From Thiodiazotropha sp037384445 (GTDB lineage Bacteria; Pseudomonadota; Gammaproteobacteria; Chromatiales; Chromatiaceae): DNA of 26,119 nucleotides. The notes below the pieces were generated by a model. The model did not search any database. It was not told the origin of the DNA and was given only the letters and a program-made list of their open reading frames with translations. Position numbers and translations under genes: made by a program. Every line of letters begins with the position of its first letter. The first letter of the stretch is position 1. The stretch spans positions 1 through 26,119 of the forward strand of contig JARRNY010000031.1 of assembly GCA_037384445.1 (NCBI GenBank), given 5' to 3'. Below are positions 18,157 through 26,119 of the stretch, in pieces.

Positions 18157-19353
18157 TTATCCGCGTCGCCCATCGATGCGGGGAGAATTGAGGAGCTTCA
18201 TATAATAGACGGCGAAAATCAGGTAGCTGAAAACCCAACCCGTACCCGAAAGCATGATCCAGTGCTGATACCCCTCTGGCAAAAGGGCCGGAGCAAAGAC
18301 TCGGACCAGTGCCGATAGATTGAGCAGCACGAAACTGACAGCAATGGCATGCGGCGGGGTGATGTCGCGGCCGGTATGCCCCAGGGATATACGTGCCATC
18401 ATGCCGAAGGTGAGCACGCCAATCGCACCTGCGGTCAGGGCGTGGGTCGCCAGATTGCCGGGGAACAGGCCAAGCGATGCCAGACTCTTAAGGATAAAGC
18501 CGACAATTAACCAGATCAGGCCGGTGTAGAGCACCCAGAGAATGGGTAGGCGCCATATCCGGGGGTGGTGCCAATCGATGATGCGCCACAACTGAGTGGC
18601 AGCGACTGTGAATGCCGCACCCGCCATCAGCCAGGGTAGGGGTAGCAGGAGTTCGCATACCGTCCAGAGTCCGATGGCAGTGAGTACTAACTTTTCACGC
18701 ATCTTGCTGAAGCGGGGATTGAAACCTTCGATGGCTTTCTCTGCAAAGAATGGCAGCACCCGGCCGCTGACGATGATGATCAGCAGCATGACCAGATCGA
18801 TCATCAGATTGATCCCCTGGCGCCCTGTCTGCGCCAGACCGAGTGCCTCGCCATGCACCAACAGATTGGCTAGGGCCATGCCTGCAAGTAGGGGCAGAAA
18901 GATTCGGTTGATCCGGTTCTCTGCAGCCATCAGTGGGTTGTAAACAGCAACCATCAATAGTGGCAGAAAGGCCAGATCGAGCAGCACAATACCCGCAGGC
19001 GGCATGCCTGGCACGAAGGGCGCGAGCCGTCCCAACAGCCAGAGCAGAGCCAATAGGGCCAAAGGGGTGCCGGTCGGCGTATCGATGCCTGTCCAGTTGC
19101 GTACCGCAGTGAGCAGAAATCCGGCAATGATGGCGCTAGTGAAACCAAACAGCATCTCATGGTTGTGCCAGCCGATCGTGCCGTAGTGGGAGACAGGAAT
19201 CGATCGCTGCCATAGCCAGAGCCAAAGCAGGATAAGAATCACCCCGGAAAGGGCTGCCAGCGAGAAAAAGGGACGAAAGCCGAGCGCGAAGGGAACGAAC
19301 CCGGTGGGTGGTCGGGCTGGACGGGGGCGTTCGCCAAGAGGAATCAAAGCCAT
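18157..19353 (-). CDS. nnrS: NnrS family haem/copper membrane protein
   Basis: About 398 residues, the usual NnrS length, with about twelve hydrophobic segments. Family blocks seen: ALGFRPFF near the N-terminus, WHNHEMLFGF with two His, NWTGIDTPTG, VSGRVLPFF, and HALTAGAIGVLTFGMMARISLGHTGR. NnrS proteins are linked to nitric oxide stress and denitrification and bind metal through conserved His. The frame extends to a TTG at 19386, but the ATG at 19353 begins close to the conserved region. A perfect TTGAT-N4-ATCAA dyad lies 61 bases upstream, so FNR, DNR or NnrR control is likely. No denitrification enzyme gene is next to it here. Confidence 0.93.
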   Translation of the reverse strand: MALIPLGERPRPARPPTGFVPFALGFRPFFSLAALSGVILILLWLWLWQRSIPVSHYGTIGWHNHEMLFGFTSAIIAGFLLTAVRNWTGIDTPTGTPLALLALLWLLGRLAPFVPGMPPAGIVLLDLAFLPLLMVAVYNPLMAAENRINRIFLPLLAGMALANLLVHGEALGLAQTGRQGINLMIDLVMLLIIIVSGRVLPFFAEKAIEGFNPRFSKMREKLVLTAIGLWTVCELLLPLPWLMAGAAFTVAATQLWRIIDWHHPRIWRLPILWVLYTGLIWLIVGFILKSLASLGLFPGNLATHALTAGAIGVLTFGMMARISLGHTGRDITPPHAIAVSFVLLNLSALVRVFAPALLPEGYQHWIMLSGTGWVFSYLIFAVYYMKLLNSPRIDGRRG

Positions 19354-19413
19354 GAGATTTATCTGCGCAGCATCGGGATGGCCCAAGCCTAAATAGGGAC
19401 AGGTGGGTCAGCC

Positions 19414-19427
19414 TTGATGTGTATCAA
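19414..19427 (-). promoter_or_regulatory. FNR/DNR-type binding site of nnrS
   Basis: TTGATGTGTATCAA is a perfect match to TTGAT-N4-ATCAA. If it activates from -41.5, transcription starts near 19379, and TAGGCT (19386-19391 on the minus strand) falls at the -10 position with the three most conserved bases in place. The leader would be about 26 bases. Confidence 0.8.
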
Positions 19428-19536
19428 AGCGCAGAAAAAATGATCTGAGCCACGCTTGTAGCCCCTATCCTTAGGATATTTTAACGACAGGCCGTCGTGT
19501 ATAAATATCTATGGCCTGGTTAGTCGCTACCCCAGC

Positions 19537-21936
19537 TTACCTGCTGCGAAACAACAGAGGCACCACATCCTCGAAGACCGAAGCGAAGTGGACCTTAATG
19601 CCCTTGCGGATGTGTTCCGGTACTTCCTCGAAGTCGCTGCGGTTGTCATGCGGCAGGATCAGTTCACGAATGCCGGCGCGGCGAGCAGCGATCACTTTCT
19701 CACGGATGCCGCCGACCGGGAAGACCTGGCCGGTGAGGGTCAACTCCCCGGTCATGGCGATATTGCGCACCGGTTTACCGCGGGCCAGGGAGAGCAGGGC
19801 GGAAGCCATGGTGATGCCGGCGGAGGGGCCGTCTTTCGGTGTGGCGCCAGCCGGTACATGAAGATGGATGAAGGCCTTTTTAAAGAACTCCTGATCGGCG
19901 CCAAAAGCCTCCGCGTGGCTGACGATATAGCCATAGGCGATCTCTGCCGACTCGCGCATGACATCGCCTAATTGGCCGGTTAGTTTGAAACCGCGGTTGA
20001 AATCGTGGGTAGCAACCGCCTCGATATTGAGCGTAGCGCCGCCCATGGCTGTCCAGGCCAGGCCGGTGACCACGCCGGCGCCGCTGAGGTTGCGCTCATC
20101 ACGGAAGACCGGGCCGCCCAGATAGTCCTTGAGATTGTCGACGGTGACCTCAATCGGCTTCTTCGATCTCCTTGTTCTCTCTAAGATCTTGACCACGGCC
20201 TTGCGCACGATTTTGCCGATCTGTTTCTCCAGTCGGCGTACCCCGGCATCGCGGGCATAGCCTTCGATAATGGCTCTGAGCGTGGCGCTGTTGAGTTTAA
20301 TGTCGCTGCGCTTGAGGCCGGCCCGATTCAATTGACGGGGTAGCAGGTACTTGCGTGCGATCTGCAGCTTCTCACTGGCGATGTAGCCCGAGAGAGAGAT
20401 GGTCTCCATGCGATCGAGTAGCGGCCGCGGGATGGTGTCGAGTTGATTGGCGGTGCAGATGAAGAGCACTTTGGAGAGGTCGAAGCGCAGGTCGAGATAG
20501 TGGTCGAGAAAGTCGTTGTTCTGCTCCGGGTCGAGCACTTCCAACAGGGCGGAGGCGGGATCGCCGTGGTAGGAGGCGCCGATCTTGTCGATCTCGTCGA
20601 GCATGATGACCGGGTTTTGGGTGCCGGCATCCTTCATTGCCTGCAGAAATTTGCCTGGCATGGCGCCGATATAGGTGCGGCGATGACCCTTGATCTCCGC
20701 CTCGTCGCGGATGCCGCCCACCGAGAAGCGGTAGAACTTACGTCCCAACGCCTCGGCGATGGAGTGTCCGATGGAGGTTTTGCCGACACCAGGCGGGCCA
20801 ACCAACAGGATGATCGAGCCGGCAATCTGCCCCTTCATGATGCCAAGGGCGAGAAACTCCAGGATGCGCTCTTTTACGTCCTCCAGGCCATAGTGGTCCT
20901 TGTCGAGGGTCTTTCTGGCGTACTGCAGGTCGAGTTTGTCCTTTGAATCCTTGCCCCAAGGCAGCAGGGTGATCCAGTCGAGGTAGTTGCGGGTGACCGA
21001 ATATTCGGGGGAGCCAGGTTCCAGTACCGCCAGTTTGTTCATCTCCTCATCGACACGGGACTGGGCCTGCTCGGTGAGGGTCAGTTGCTCCAGGCGTTCA
21101 CGGAATTTGTCCAGCTCTGCAGTGCGGTCGTCCTTTTCGATGCCGAGCTCTTGTTGGATCGCTTTCAGCTGTTCGCGCAGGAAGAACTCCCGCTGCTGCT
21201 TCTCCATGCGCTGTTCCACCGTCTTGCGGATGGAAGCCTGCGCCTTGACCAACTCCAGCTCCCGGTGGAGCAGTTCCAGCACCTTCTCCATGCGCGGTAG
21301 CAGTTCGATGGTTTCAAGCACTGCCTGCAGTTGGAACTTGTCAGAGGTGGTCAGGCTGGCGGCGAAGTCGGTCAGATGGGAGGGGTCCTCGGGGCCGAAG
21401 CGATCGAGAAACATGCGCAGCTCTTCCGCATAGAGGGGGTTGAGCGGCAACAGCTCCTTGATGGTGTTGATGATAGCCACCGCGTAGGGTTTGATCTCCT
21501 TACTGCTGCTGCTGGGCTCAGGCAGGTACTCGATACGGGCGGTAAAGGGGGTCTTGCGGCTGATGATTTTTTCGATGCGGAAGCGCTGCAGACACTCCAC
21601 CAATACCTGTAAGCGACCCTCGGAGCGCTGCACCCGGTGTACGCGACAGACAGTGCCCATGCTCTTGAATGACTCTGGCGCGGCCGTTTCGGCGGACTCC
21701 GCATCCGAGAGCACCACGCCGAGTAGCTGGTGGCTCGAATCGGTGACTGCCTCCATGGTGGTCTCCCAATGCTCCTGTTCCATCAGCAGAGGCACAGCCT
21801 GGCCGGGGAAGAAGGGGCGAGCGGAGACCGGCAGCAGGTGGATGAGTGTGGGCAGCACCTCGTTGCTTCGGGCAAGGGGTTGTCCAATGATGATCTCCAG
21901 ATTCTCTTCGGGGCTTGTCTCTTCGTCCTGCATCAT
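19537..21936 (-). CDS. lon: Lon family ATP-dependent serine protease
   Basis: 799 residues. The N-terminal LON substrate domain (about 28-220) and coiled coil (about 220-300) precede the AAA+ module with Walker A GPPGVGKT (380-387) and Walker B IMLDEID (444-450). The protease domain has the Ser-Lys dyad: S705 in KDGPSAGIT and K747 in GGIREKV. It degrades misfolded and regulatory proteins in the cytoplasm. MM start with GGGA close upstream. It follows rsmA by 14 bases, an operon. Genomes of this group often carry two Lon proteins, and the rsmA link plus lack of clpX/hupB neighbours suggests this is the second type (AsrA-like), which is inference. Confidence 0.95.
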   Translation of the reverse strand: MMQDEETSPEENLEIIIGQPLARSNEVLPTLIHLLPVSARPFFPGQAVPLLMEQEHWETTMEAVTDSSHQLLGVVLSDAESAETAAPESFKSMGTVCRVHRVQRSEGRLQVLVECLQRFRIEKIISRKTPFTARIEYLPEPSSSSKEIKPYAVAIINTIKELLPLNPLYAEELRMFLDRFGPEDPSHLTDFAASLTTSDKFQLQAVLETIELLPRMEKVLELLHRELELVKAQASIRKTVEQRMEKQQREFFLREQLKAIQQELGIEKDDRTAELDKFRERLEQLTLTEQAQSRVDEEMNKLAVLEPGSPEYSVTRNYLDWITLLPWGKDSKDKLDLQYARKTLDKDHYGLEDVKERILEFLALGIMKGQIAGSIILLVGPPGVGKTSIGHSIAEALGRKFYRFSVGGIRDEAEIKGHRRTYIGAMPGKFLQAMKDAGTQNPVIMLDEIDKIGASYHGDPASALLEVLDPEQNNDFLDHYLDLRFDLSKVLFICTANQLDTIPRPLLDRMETISLSGYIASEKLQIARKYLLPRQLNRAGLKRSDIKLNSATLRAIIEGYARDAGVRRLEKQIGKIVRKAVVKILERTRRSKKPIEVTVDNLKDYLGGPVFRDERNLSGAGVVTGLAWTAMGGATLNIEAVATHDFNRGFKLTGQLGDVMRESAEIAYGYIVSHAEAFGADQEFFKKAFIHLHVPAGATPKDGPSAGITMASALLSLARGKPVRNIAMTGELTLTGQVFPVGGIREKVIAARRAGIRELILPHDNRSDFEEVPEHIRKGIKVHFASVFEDVVPLLFRSR

Positions 21937-21950
21937 GGTTTCCCGTAGGG

Positions 21951-22760
21951 CTATTCAGTTGTGTTAAGACTTTTGGCAGCATGGTTGGAGAGTGTGGCGA
22001 AATCTTCAACCGAAAGCTGCTCGGCGCGGATACCCGGTGCCAGTCCGGCCGCGACAATGGTCTCCTCATCGAGGAGCTGCTTCAAGCTATTGCGCAGGGT
22101 CTTGCGCCTTTGCGAAAAGGCCTGGGCGACAACCCGGCCGAACACCTCCCAATCTTCTATGAGATATGGGGACGTTTCCCAGGGTTGCAAGCGGACAAAG
22201 GCTGAATCGACCTTGGGCGGTGGATTGAAGGCGCCAGGGCCGATGTGAAACAGGGAGCTGACATTTGCGCGTGCCTGCAGCATCACCGAGAGGCGGCCGT
22301 AGATCTTAGTGCCCGGTCCGGCCGCCATGCGATCGACCACCTCCTTCTGCAGCATGAAGTGCATGTCCTTGATATGAGTCGACTGATCCAGCAGATGAAA
22401 CAGCAGCGGTGTCGAGATGTTGTAGGGCAGATTGCCGACCACCCGTAGGGGGCGGCCGGGTTCAGCCAGGCTGGAGAAGTCGAACTTCAGAGCGTCTGTG
22501 TTGTGGATCTGTAGCTCCCCAAGGGCGCCGCATCGCCGCGCCAGCGGTTCGATCAGGTCCCGGTCGAGTTCGATGGCATGCATGTGATTGAGCAGAGGCA
22601 ACAGTTCAGTGGTGATAGCCCCCTGGCCAGGACCGATCTCCACCAGGTTGTCGTCTGCTTGAGGTGCGATGGCCTGGACGATGCGGCGAATGATGCCGGG
22701 ATCGTGTAGGAAGTTCTGGCCGAACCTTTTCCTGGGAGTGTGCACTGGTGAGTTGCCCAT
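21951..22760 (-). CDS. rsmA: 16S rRNA dimethyladenosine transferase
   Basis: 269 residues, normal for RsmA (KsgA). It dimethylates two adjacent adenines near the 3' end of 16S rRNA during small-subunit assembly. RKRFGQNFL at the N-terminus, SAM motif VEIGPGQGAIT, acidic ELDRDL, catalytic motif NLPYNIST and the C-terminal FSQRRKTLRNSLK are all present. The ribosome-binding site is weak. In many relatives rsmA follows surA-pdxA; here it opens an operon with lon. A decayed partial copy of this gene lies at 25311-25456. Confidence 0.97.
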   Translation of the reverse strand: MGNSPVHTPRKRFGQNFLHDPGIIRRIVQAIAPQADDNLVEIGPGQGAITTELLPLLNHMHAIELDRDLIEPLARRCGALGELQIHNTDALKFDFSSLAEPGRPLRVVGNLPYNISTPLLFHLLDQSTHIKDMHFMLQKEVVDRMAAGPGTKIYGRLSVMLQARANVSSLFHIGPGAFNPPPKVDSAFVRLQPWETSPYLIEDWEVFGRVVAQAFSQRRKTLRNSLKQLLDEETIVAAGLAPGIRAEQLSVEDFATLSNHAAKSLNTTE

Positions 22761-23239
22761 GATTTATTCTTTTATTTCAGTCTATTATTGCAAAATGATA
22801 ATTGGGGATTATCCATGAATAGCACCTGCATAGGAACCTATGGAGCACGCTGCGCCATGTTGAGCGATGTTATGAGAAATACGGGGGGGTTGGTGCATTC
22901 CTGATGGCTTGCCTTATCAGTGACTGGCTCCTAGACTTCATTATTAGGAGGGAATTAAATTCCTTATCCGCTATGTGAGTATCGTACAACTTAGTCATGG
23001 GTTCATGCATCAGGGAAACGGGATTTTGCATTTACATTTCTTCAGTTTCGACTGCTGTAATTGGAAGGATATTCAGGCGAATCCGCATTACTGATAGTTG
23101 GAAGTGGACATGCAGTCAGGCGTGTAATCCGGCCATGGTGTGGTGTTGTTTGCTTGCCGGTGAATTCGACACTCTGCAAAAGGAAAGGAAGTGCAGATGA
23201 GGGATCTGGCTCTTGGATGAGGGCCCAAGGAGGGCGGCA
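22761..23239. other. Intergenic between rsmA and the repeat-protein gene
   Basis: No frame with a good start or composition was found. The palindrome GGAATT-A-AATTCC (22951-22963) is visible. In the frame of the downstream gene a stop at 23198-23200 blocks any extension. Low coding signal and mixed composition suggest decayed or transferred DNA. Confidence 0.4.
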
Positions 23240-25138
23240 ATGAATGTTTTTTCCACCGAGGAAGAGTTTCTCTCGCAAGGTACTAAACCCGTGGATGGCA
23301 ACCCCATCATATCCGATGGCGACCTTATTGCACGTAATCTTACCACGGGTGTTACAAGGGTCTGCGCACGTAACCGCGATCTTGTGCATCATTTTGACGT
23401 TAGAGAGGATATGGGGCTCGATGCTGTTGATGTCATTTTTGCGGAAAAGGGCATCATTGCATTTTCTACTGAACTGGACAGTCCGCACGGGAACTTCACC
23501 GATGGCGATATTCTGTTTCCGAATGGAGTGGTGATACCGAACGCCGTGCTCATGCATCGATTCAAGTTGCGCGACAACATGGGACTTGATGGAGTGCACT
23601 TTACCGGGGAACAGGACGCGATCATTCGTGTCGTGGAAGCCGCGCGCTCGATGGGGCGTGATTTATTGATGAAAGAGCCCGGCAAGCTTCTCAATGTGAT
23701 GAAGGAGTTGGGAGTCGATATATGGTTCTCGGTTGAGGGGACGGGCCTTAGCGCGAATGCACCGGGTATTCTCGACGGAGATATTCTCTCGGCAGTGTCG
23801 GGCAGCAAGGTAGTGCCGCAAAATCTCCTGCTTGATCCGCCGATACCCGCAGGAATCCCTTCCCGAGGCGTGGATTTTGGGGTGGATGCGATCAGCAGCA
23901 GTCGTAAAGGTAGCCGTAAGCATCTACTTTTCTCTACGGAGATTCTCTATCGACGTCGGTCATCTTCCTTCACAGATGGCGATCTTCTGCGCTTGGGGGG
24001 TGTCGTGGCGATTAAGCATGAGACGCTCGTCAAGCCGCTTGAACCGGCCGCTGATTTTCTCGGACTCGACGCAGTCTCGTTGAGAGAGAAAGTATTAGCG
24101 AATGTGCCTCATCTTGATACCCTTTGCGGTGATGTCCACGACGCTGCGGACTTTGATCATCTGGGTCTGTGGCGTGCGGCTTATGCGACATCGCCACCCG
24201 GCACTCCTCCACGGCGACCCTGTGGTTCGTATGTGCCGGTGGATGGAACCATCACGCCAGACATGGATGTAAAGCGGTTTCGTATCGCCTATCGCCCAGC
24301 GGGCACGCCAATACCTGCTGTAGGTACGGCACCTGGGATTCACACTAAATGGAAGCTGCGTAGTCCCGATCCTGTGACAACGCTTTGTTCCAGTTCTGCT
24401 GCCAATATTGTTCCGCTGGAAACGGATGGTTCGCCCCAGGAGTGGATGAAGGCCAAGGATTATCTCGATGGCAAGATAGGAACCCTTGGTGGCATTTCCC
24501 ATGGTTGTGCCAATTCCGGTTTGCGCCTGGCGGTGTGGGATACGTTGGGGTTGGCGGCAGCAGAGAAAAACGCCCATTTTATCGTTTGGTTGGAGTGGGA
24601 AACCAATGGTGGAGTGCTTGTGCGCGATCCGTTCAATTACCATGTTCAGCTAGACAATGCCGCGCCGGTATTACCTGCCTACCCCGATGCCTTGCAGGTG
24701 AAGTTGGCCGATGGGTCGGGTAAGTTGGTTCCGGCCTGTGGAAAGGCACCGACCGGTGCGAGCAAGTTTGAGGTTTGGGGGCAGTTTGCCGATCCCTATT
24801 ATTGGTACTTCAAGTTGGTTGCTGAAGGTGGAAAGCCGCCGATCGCTGTGACTTTTCCGCGCAGTGGTATAGATGTAACGCACGACTATTATGAAATACC
24901 TGATGGACCTCCTGGTCTGAAGAATACTGATGATACAGGTACGATGCCGGATAGCACAGTGGTCCATCTTCGTGATATCGACATGAGTGCGTTTGGCACA
25001 TCCTTCAAGCGTTGTTGTTACCTGTTACGCCTGTGGGTCTACGATGCATCGATTCTGCATAGCTTCAATGGCTTTTCTGCTAATCCGACGGAGTCACACA
25101 AAGCGTCGGCTCGAACAACTTTTGAGGCTGGAAAGTAG
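23240..25138 (+). CDS. Four-repeat FSTE/DGD/GLDAV protein, unknown function
   Basis: 632 residues from an ATG with AAGGAGG 6 bases upstream. No signal peptide and no membrane segment. The first 280 residues hold four units, each starting FS[TV]E, then DGD[IL], then a hydrophobic strand, then [MLF]G[LV]D[AG][VI]: FSTE 4, 75, FSVE 163, FSTE 231; DGD 26, 88, 179, 246; GLDAV-type 59, 115, 214, 275. Units of this look occur in predicted surface beta proteins, so the missing signal is odd. The rest (about 285-632) is a Cys- and Trp-bearing region with no family I recognise, including WGQFADPYYWYFK and RCCYLLRLWVYD. It lies alone between intact rsmA and its remnant, with no same-strand neighbour. 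Confidence 0.85.
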   Translation: MNVFSTEEEFLSQGTKPVDGNPIISDGDLIARNLTTGVTRVCARNRDLVHHFDVREDMGLDAVDVIFAEKGIIAFSTELDSPHGNFTDGDILFPNGVVIPNAVLMHRFKLRDNMGLDGVHFTGEQDAIIRVVEAARSMGRDLLMKEPGKLLNVMKELGVDIWFSVEGTGLSANAPGILDGDILSAVSGSKVVPQNLLLDPPIPAGIPSRGVDFGVDAISSSRKGSRKHLLFSTEILYRRRSSSFTDGDLLRLGGVVAIKHETLVKPLEPAADFLGLDAVSLREKVLANVPHLDTLCGDVHDAADFDHLGLWRAAYATSPPGTPPRRPCGSYVPVDGTITPDMDVKRFRIAYRPAGTPIPAVGTAPGIHTKWKLRSPDPVTTLCSSSAANIVPLETDGSPQEWMKAKDYLDGKIGTLGGISHGCANSGLRLAVWDTLGLAAAEKNAHFIVWLEWETNGGVLVRDPFNYHVQLDNAAPVLPAYPDALQVKLADGSGKLVPACGKAPTGASKFEVWGQFADPYYWYFKLVAEGGKPPIAVTFPRSGIDVTHDYYEIPDGPPGLKNTDDTGTMPDSTVVHLRDIDMSAFGTSFKRCCYLLRLWVYDASILHSFNGFSANPTESHKASARTTFEAGK

Positions 25139-25182
25139 GATCTGGCACAAGTGGGATGTTGATCGTAGAGGGAAGTGATCAA

Positions 25183-25215
25183 GGGGCAGACTTCAGGTTC
25201 TACCTTGTCTGCCCC
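25183..25215. other. Large stem-loop after the repeat-protein gene
   Basis: GGGGCAGAC (25183-25191) and GTCTGCCCC (25207-25215) form a perfect 9-bp stem; AGGT and ACCT inside can pair further. The sequence after it is A-rich on the plus strand, not T-rich, so it is not a standard terminator, though it may protect the mRNA end. Confidence 0.5.
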
Positions 25216-25310
25216 ACTTAAAAAACGCCAAATCGATGAGTGCGGCTTGTCGCATCGTACACTCTCCTAAGCTTTAGCCTCGAATATTTCAATCGGACAA
25301 ATCCGGTCTA

Positions 25311-25456
25311 AGAGTTGGCCAAAGGTTTTTCCGCCTGGTCCGCCACCATACTGTTGACCACCGCTTTCTGTAGTATCAAGTGCATGCCATTGATGTCAGT
25401 TGACTGATCCAATAGATGAACAGCAGCTACTCGATCAGGTCTGAGTCGATGTCGCG
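25311..25456 (-). pseudogene. Decayed rsmA fragment with internal deletion
   Basis: Minus-strand translation gives FHLLDQSTDINGMHLILQ then KAVVNSMVA, close to intact rsmA FHLLDQSTHIKDMHFMLQ then KEVVDRMAA. Before it, a DLIE block matches RsmA ELDRDLIEPL; the roughly 140 bases that separate these blocks in the intact gene (22407-22547) are missing here. A one-base gap and stops break the frame. Nucleotide identity is high over about 95 bases (22311-22406 against 25331-25425). The orientation is the same as the intact copy 3 kb away. Confidence 0.8.
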
Positions 25457-25519
25457 ACCTGCTGGGTCTGTGGTGGGCTGGGCAGAATCATTGCCAGTTG
25501 AGAAGGCTCGATGGTGAAA

Positions 25520-25738
25520 TCAGAAAGTAGTCATTAGTCTGAATTTCCCGCCCGGAAGGCATGGATCTGTCATCACGACGAAAAAGCCGGTTCGGCTGAT
25601 ATCTGAAAGTCCACTTCCTAATAACTTACTAGCCAGGCCGTCGTGTGGTTGTACACGAACTGCGATATCAAAACTTGTGGATAGGATGGTTGGCCAATGT
25701 GCGTGGATATTACAAAAAGCTGCATATATCGCTGACAT
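25520..25738 (-). CDS. Short PilZ-like ORF
   Basis: 72 residues. The segment FDIAVRVQPHDG then SGLSDISRTGFFVVMTDPCLPGGKFRL resembles the PilZ domain, with the DxSxxG motif as DISRTG and a following LPGG turn. PilZ domains bind cyclic di-GMP. The RxxxR motif that contacts the ligand is not seen upstream, and the frame stops after GGKFRLMTTF, so the domain is short by a third. It may be a remnant or a degenerate domain. It sits just upstream, on the same strand, of the rsmA fragment. No good ribosome-binding site. Confidence 0.35.
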   Translation of the reverse strand: MSAIYAAFCNIHAHWPTILSTSFDIAVRVQPHDGLASKLLGSGLSDISRTGFFVVMTDPCLPGGKFRLMTTF

Positions 25739-26119
25739 ATGCCACTACTAAAATAGAATAAAAAAATTGTGCTGTATGTGTCTTTGTGGACGAAGAAACT
25801 TTAAGGGCAGGAGGCGTTTGAGTTGCAATGGCAGAATATTAATATTTGAATCAGGCAATTGTTGATTGCAGTAATAGTATAACCCTTACCAACCTTCAAT
25901 CAGATGTCGACTTGGATCCGGTTAATTTACTGAAGGGTGTCCGTTTGTCATCTGAACCTGGCTTTGTAAACTTTATGCTTTCAGGTAACAGTGGTGACTT
26001 TTATCCGGATGTTTTTAAATTCACTTTTCACGCCTTTCTCCGGTAAGGTGAAAGCGGTATTGACTTCTTGCAGTATAGAAAATGTTGATTATTACCCGGT
26101 AAATATTACAGATTCCACT
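25739..26119. other. Window end, no supported gene
   Basis: AT-rich. The only sizeable plus frame (25846-26046, TTG start, 66 codons) has no ribosome-binding site and no known motif. A gene may begin beyond the window. Confidence 0.4.

Noticed and set aside
19484..19498. Short hairpin ACGAC-AGGCC-GTCGT after lon as a terminator
   Set aside because: Only a 5-bp stem and no continuous T run on the lon strand, so it is too weak to call.

Overview
The window looks like the chromosome of a sulfur-oxidising gammaproteobacterium, probably in or near the Chromatiales or the Sedimenticola/Thiodiazotropha-type symbionts. The clues are a sulfur globule protein, a FNR/DNR-controlled NnrS protein, a seven-haem lipoprotein cytochrome, and the uvrA / MFS / ssb order known from gammaproteobacteria. 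The lineage is inferred; no rRNA gene is present to settle it.

Layout: (1) 1-1350 is decayed ground. It holds a Sel1-repeat gene cut by the window edge and broken by a frameshift, then a perfect 39-bp inverted pair of GC-rich REP-like palindromes. (2) 1351-6499, minus strand, is a cell-envelope redox block: a heptahaem lipoprotein cytochrome, then a parvulin-type prolyl isomerase, a TlpA-like thioredoxin and a TonB-like one-pass protein. A strong intrinsic terminator with a UUCG loop sits between the cytochrome and the other three. (3) 6850-11724 is housekeeping DNA maintenance: uvrA (minus), with a good sigma70-like promoter, diverges from a YajR-like MFS transporter and ssb (plus), and ssb ends at a clean terminator. 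(4) 11800-17195 is accessory: a membrane-anchored patatin-like lipase, two small proteins that are clear paralogues (about 46% identity over 82 ungapped residues), a third small protein of similar layout, a protein with four paired cysteines plus TPRs, and a spermidine-synthase-like methyltransferase. (5) 17567-19427 holds the sulfur globule protein gene with stacked 3' hairpins, and nnrS with a perfect FNR/DNR-type dyad. (6) 19537-22760 is an rsmA(ksgA)-lon operon. (7) 22761-26119 is accessory again: a 632-residue protein with four FSTE/DGD/GLDAV repeats, a decayed partial copy of the nearby rsmA, and a PilZ-like short ORF.

The envelope and respiration genes (cytochrome, PPIase, TlpA, sulfur globule protein, NnrS) fit a microaerobic or denitrifying sulfur oxidiser. 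The most novel material is the small-protein paralogue cluster (14126-17195), the repeat protein at 23240-25138, and the cysteine-rich N-terminal domain of the cytochrome. No CRISPR array, tRNA, rRNA, transposase or integrase was recognised.
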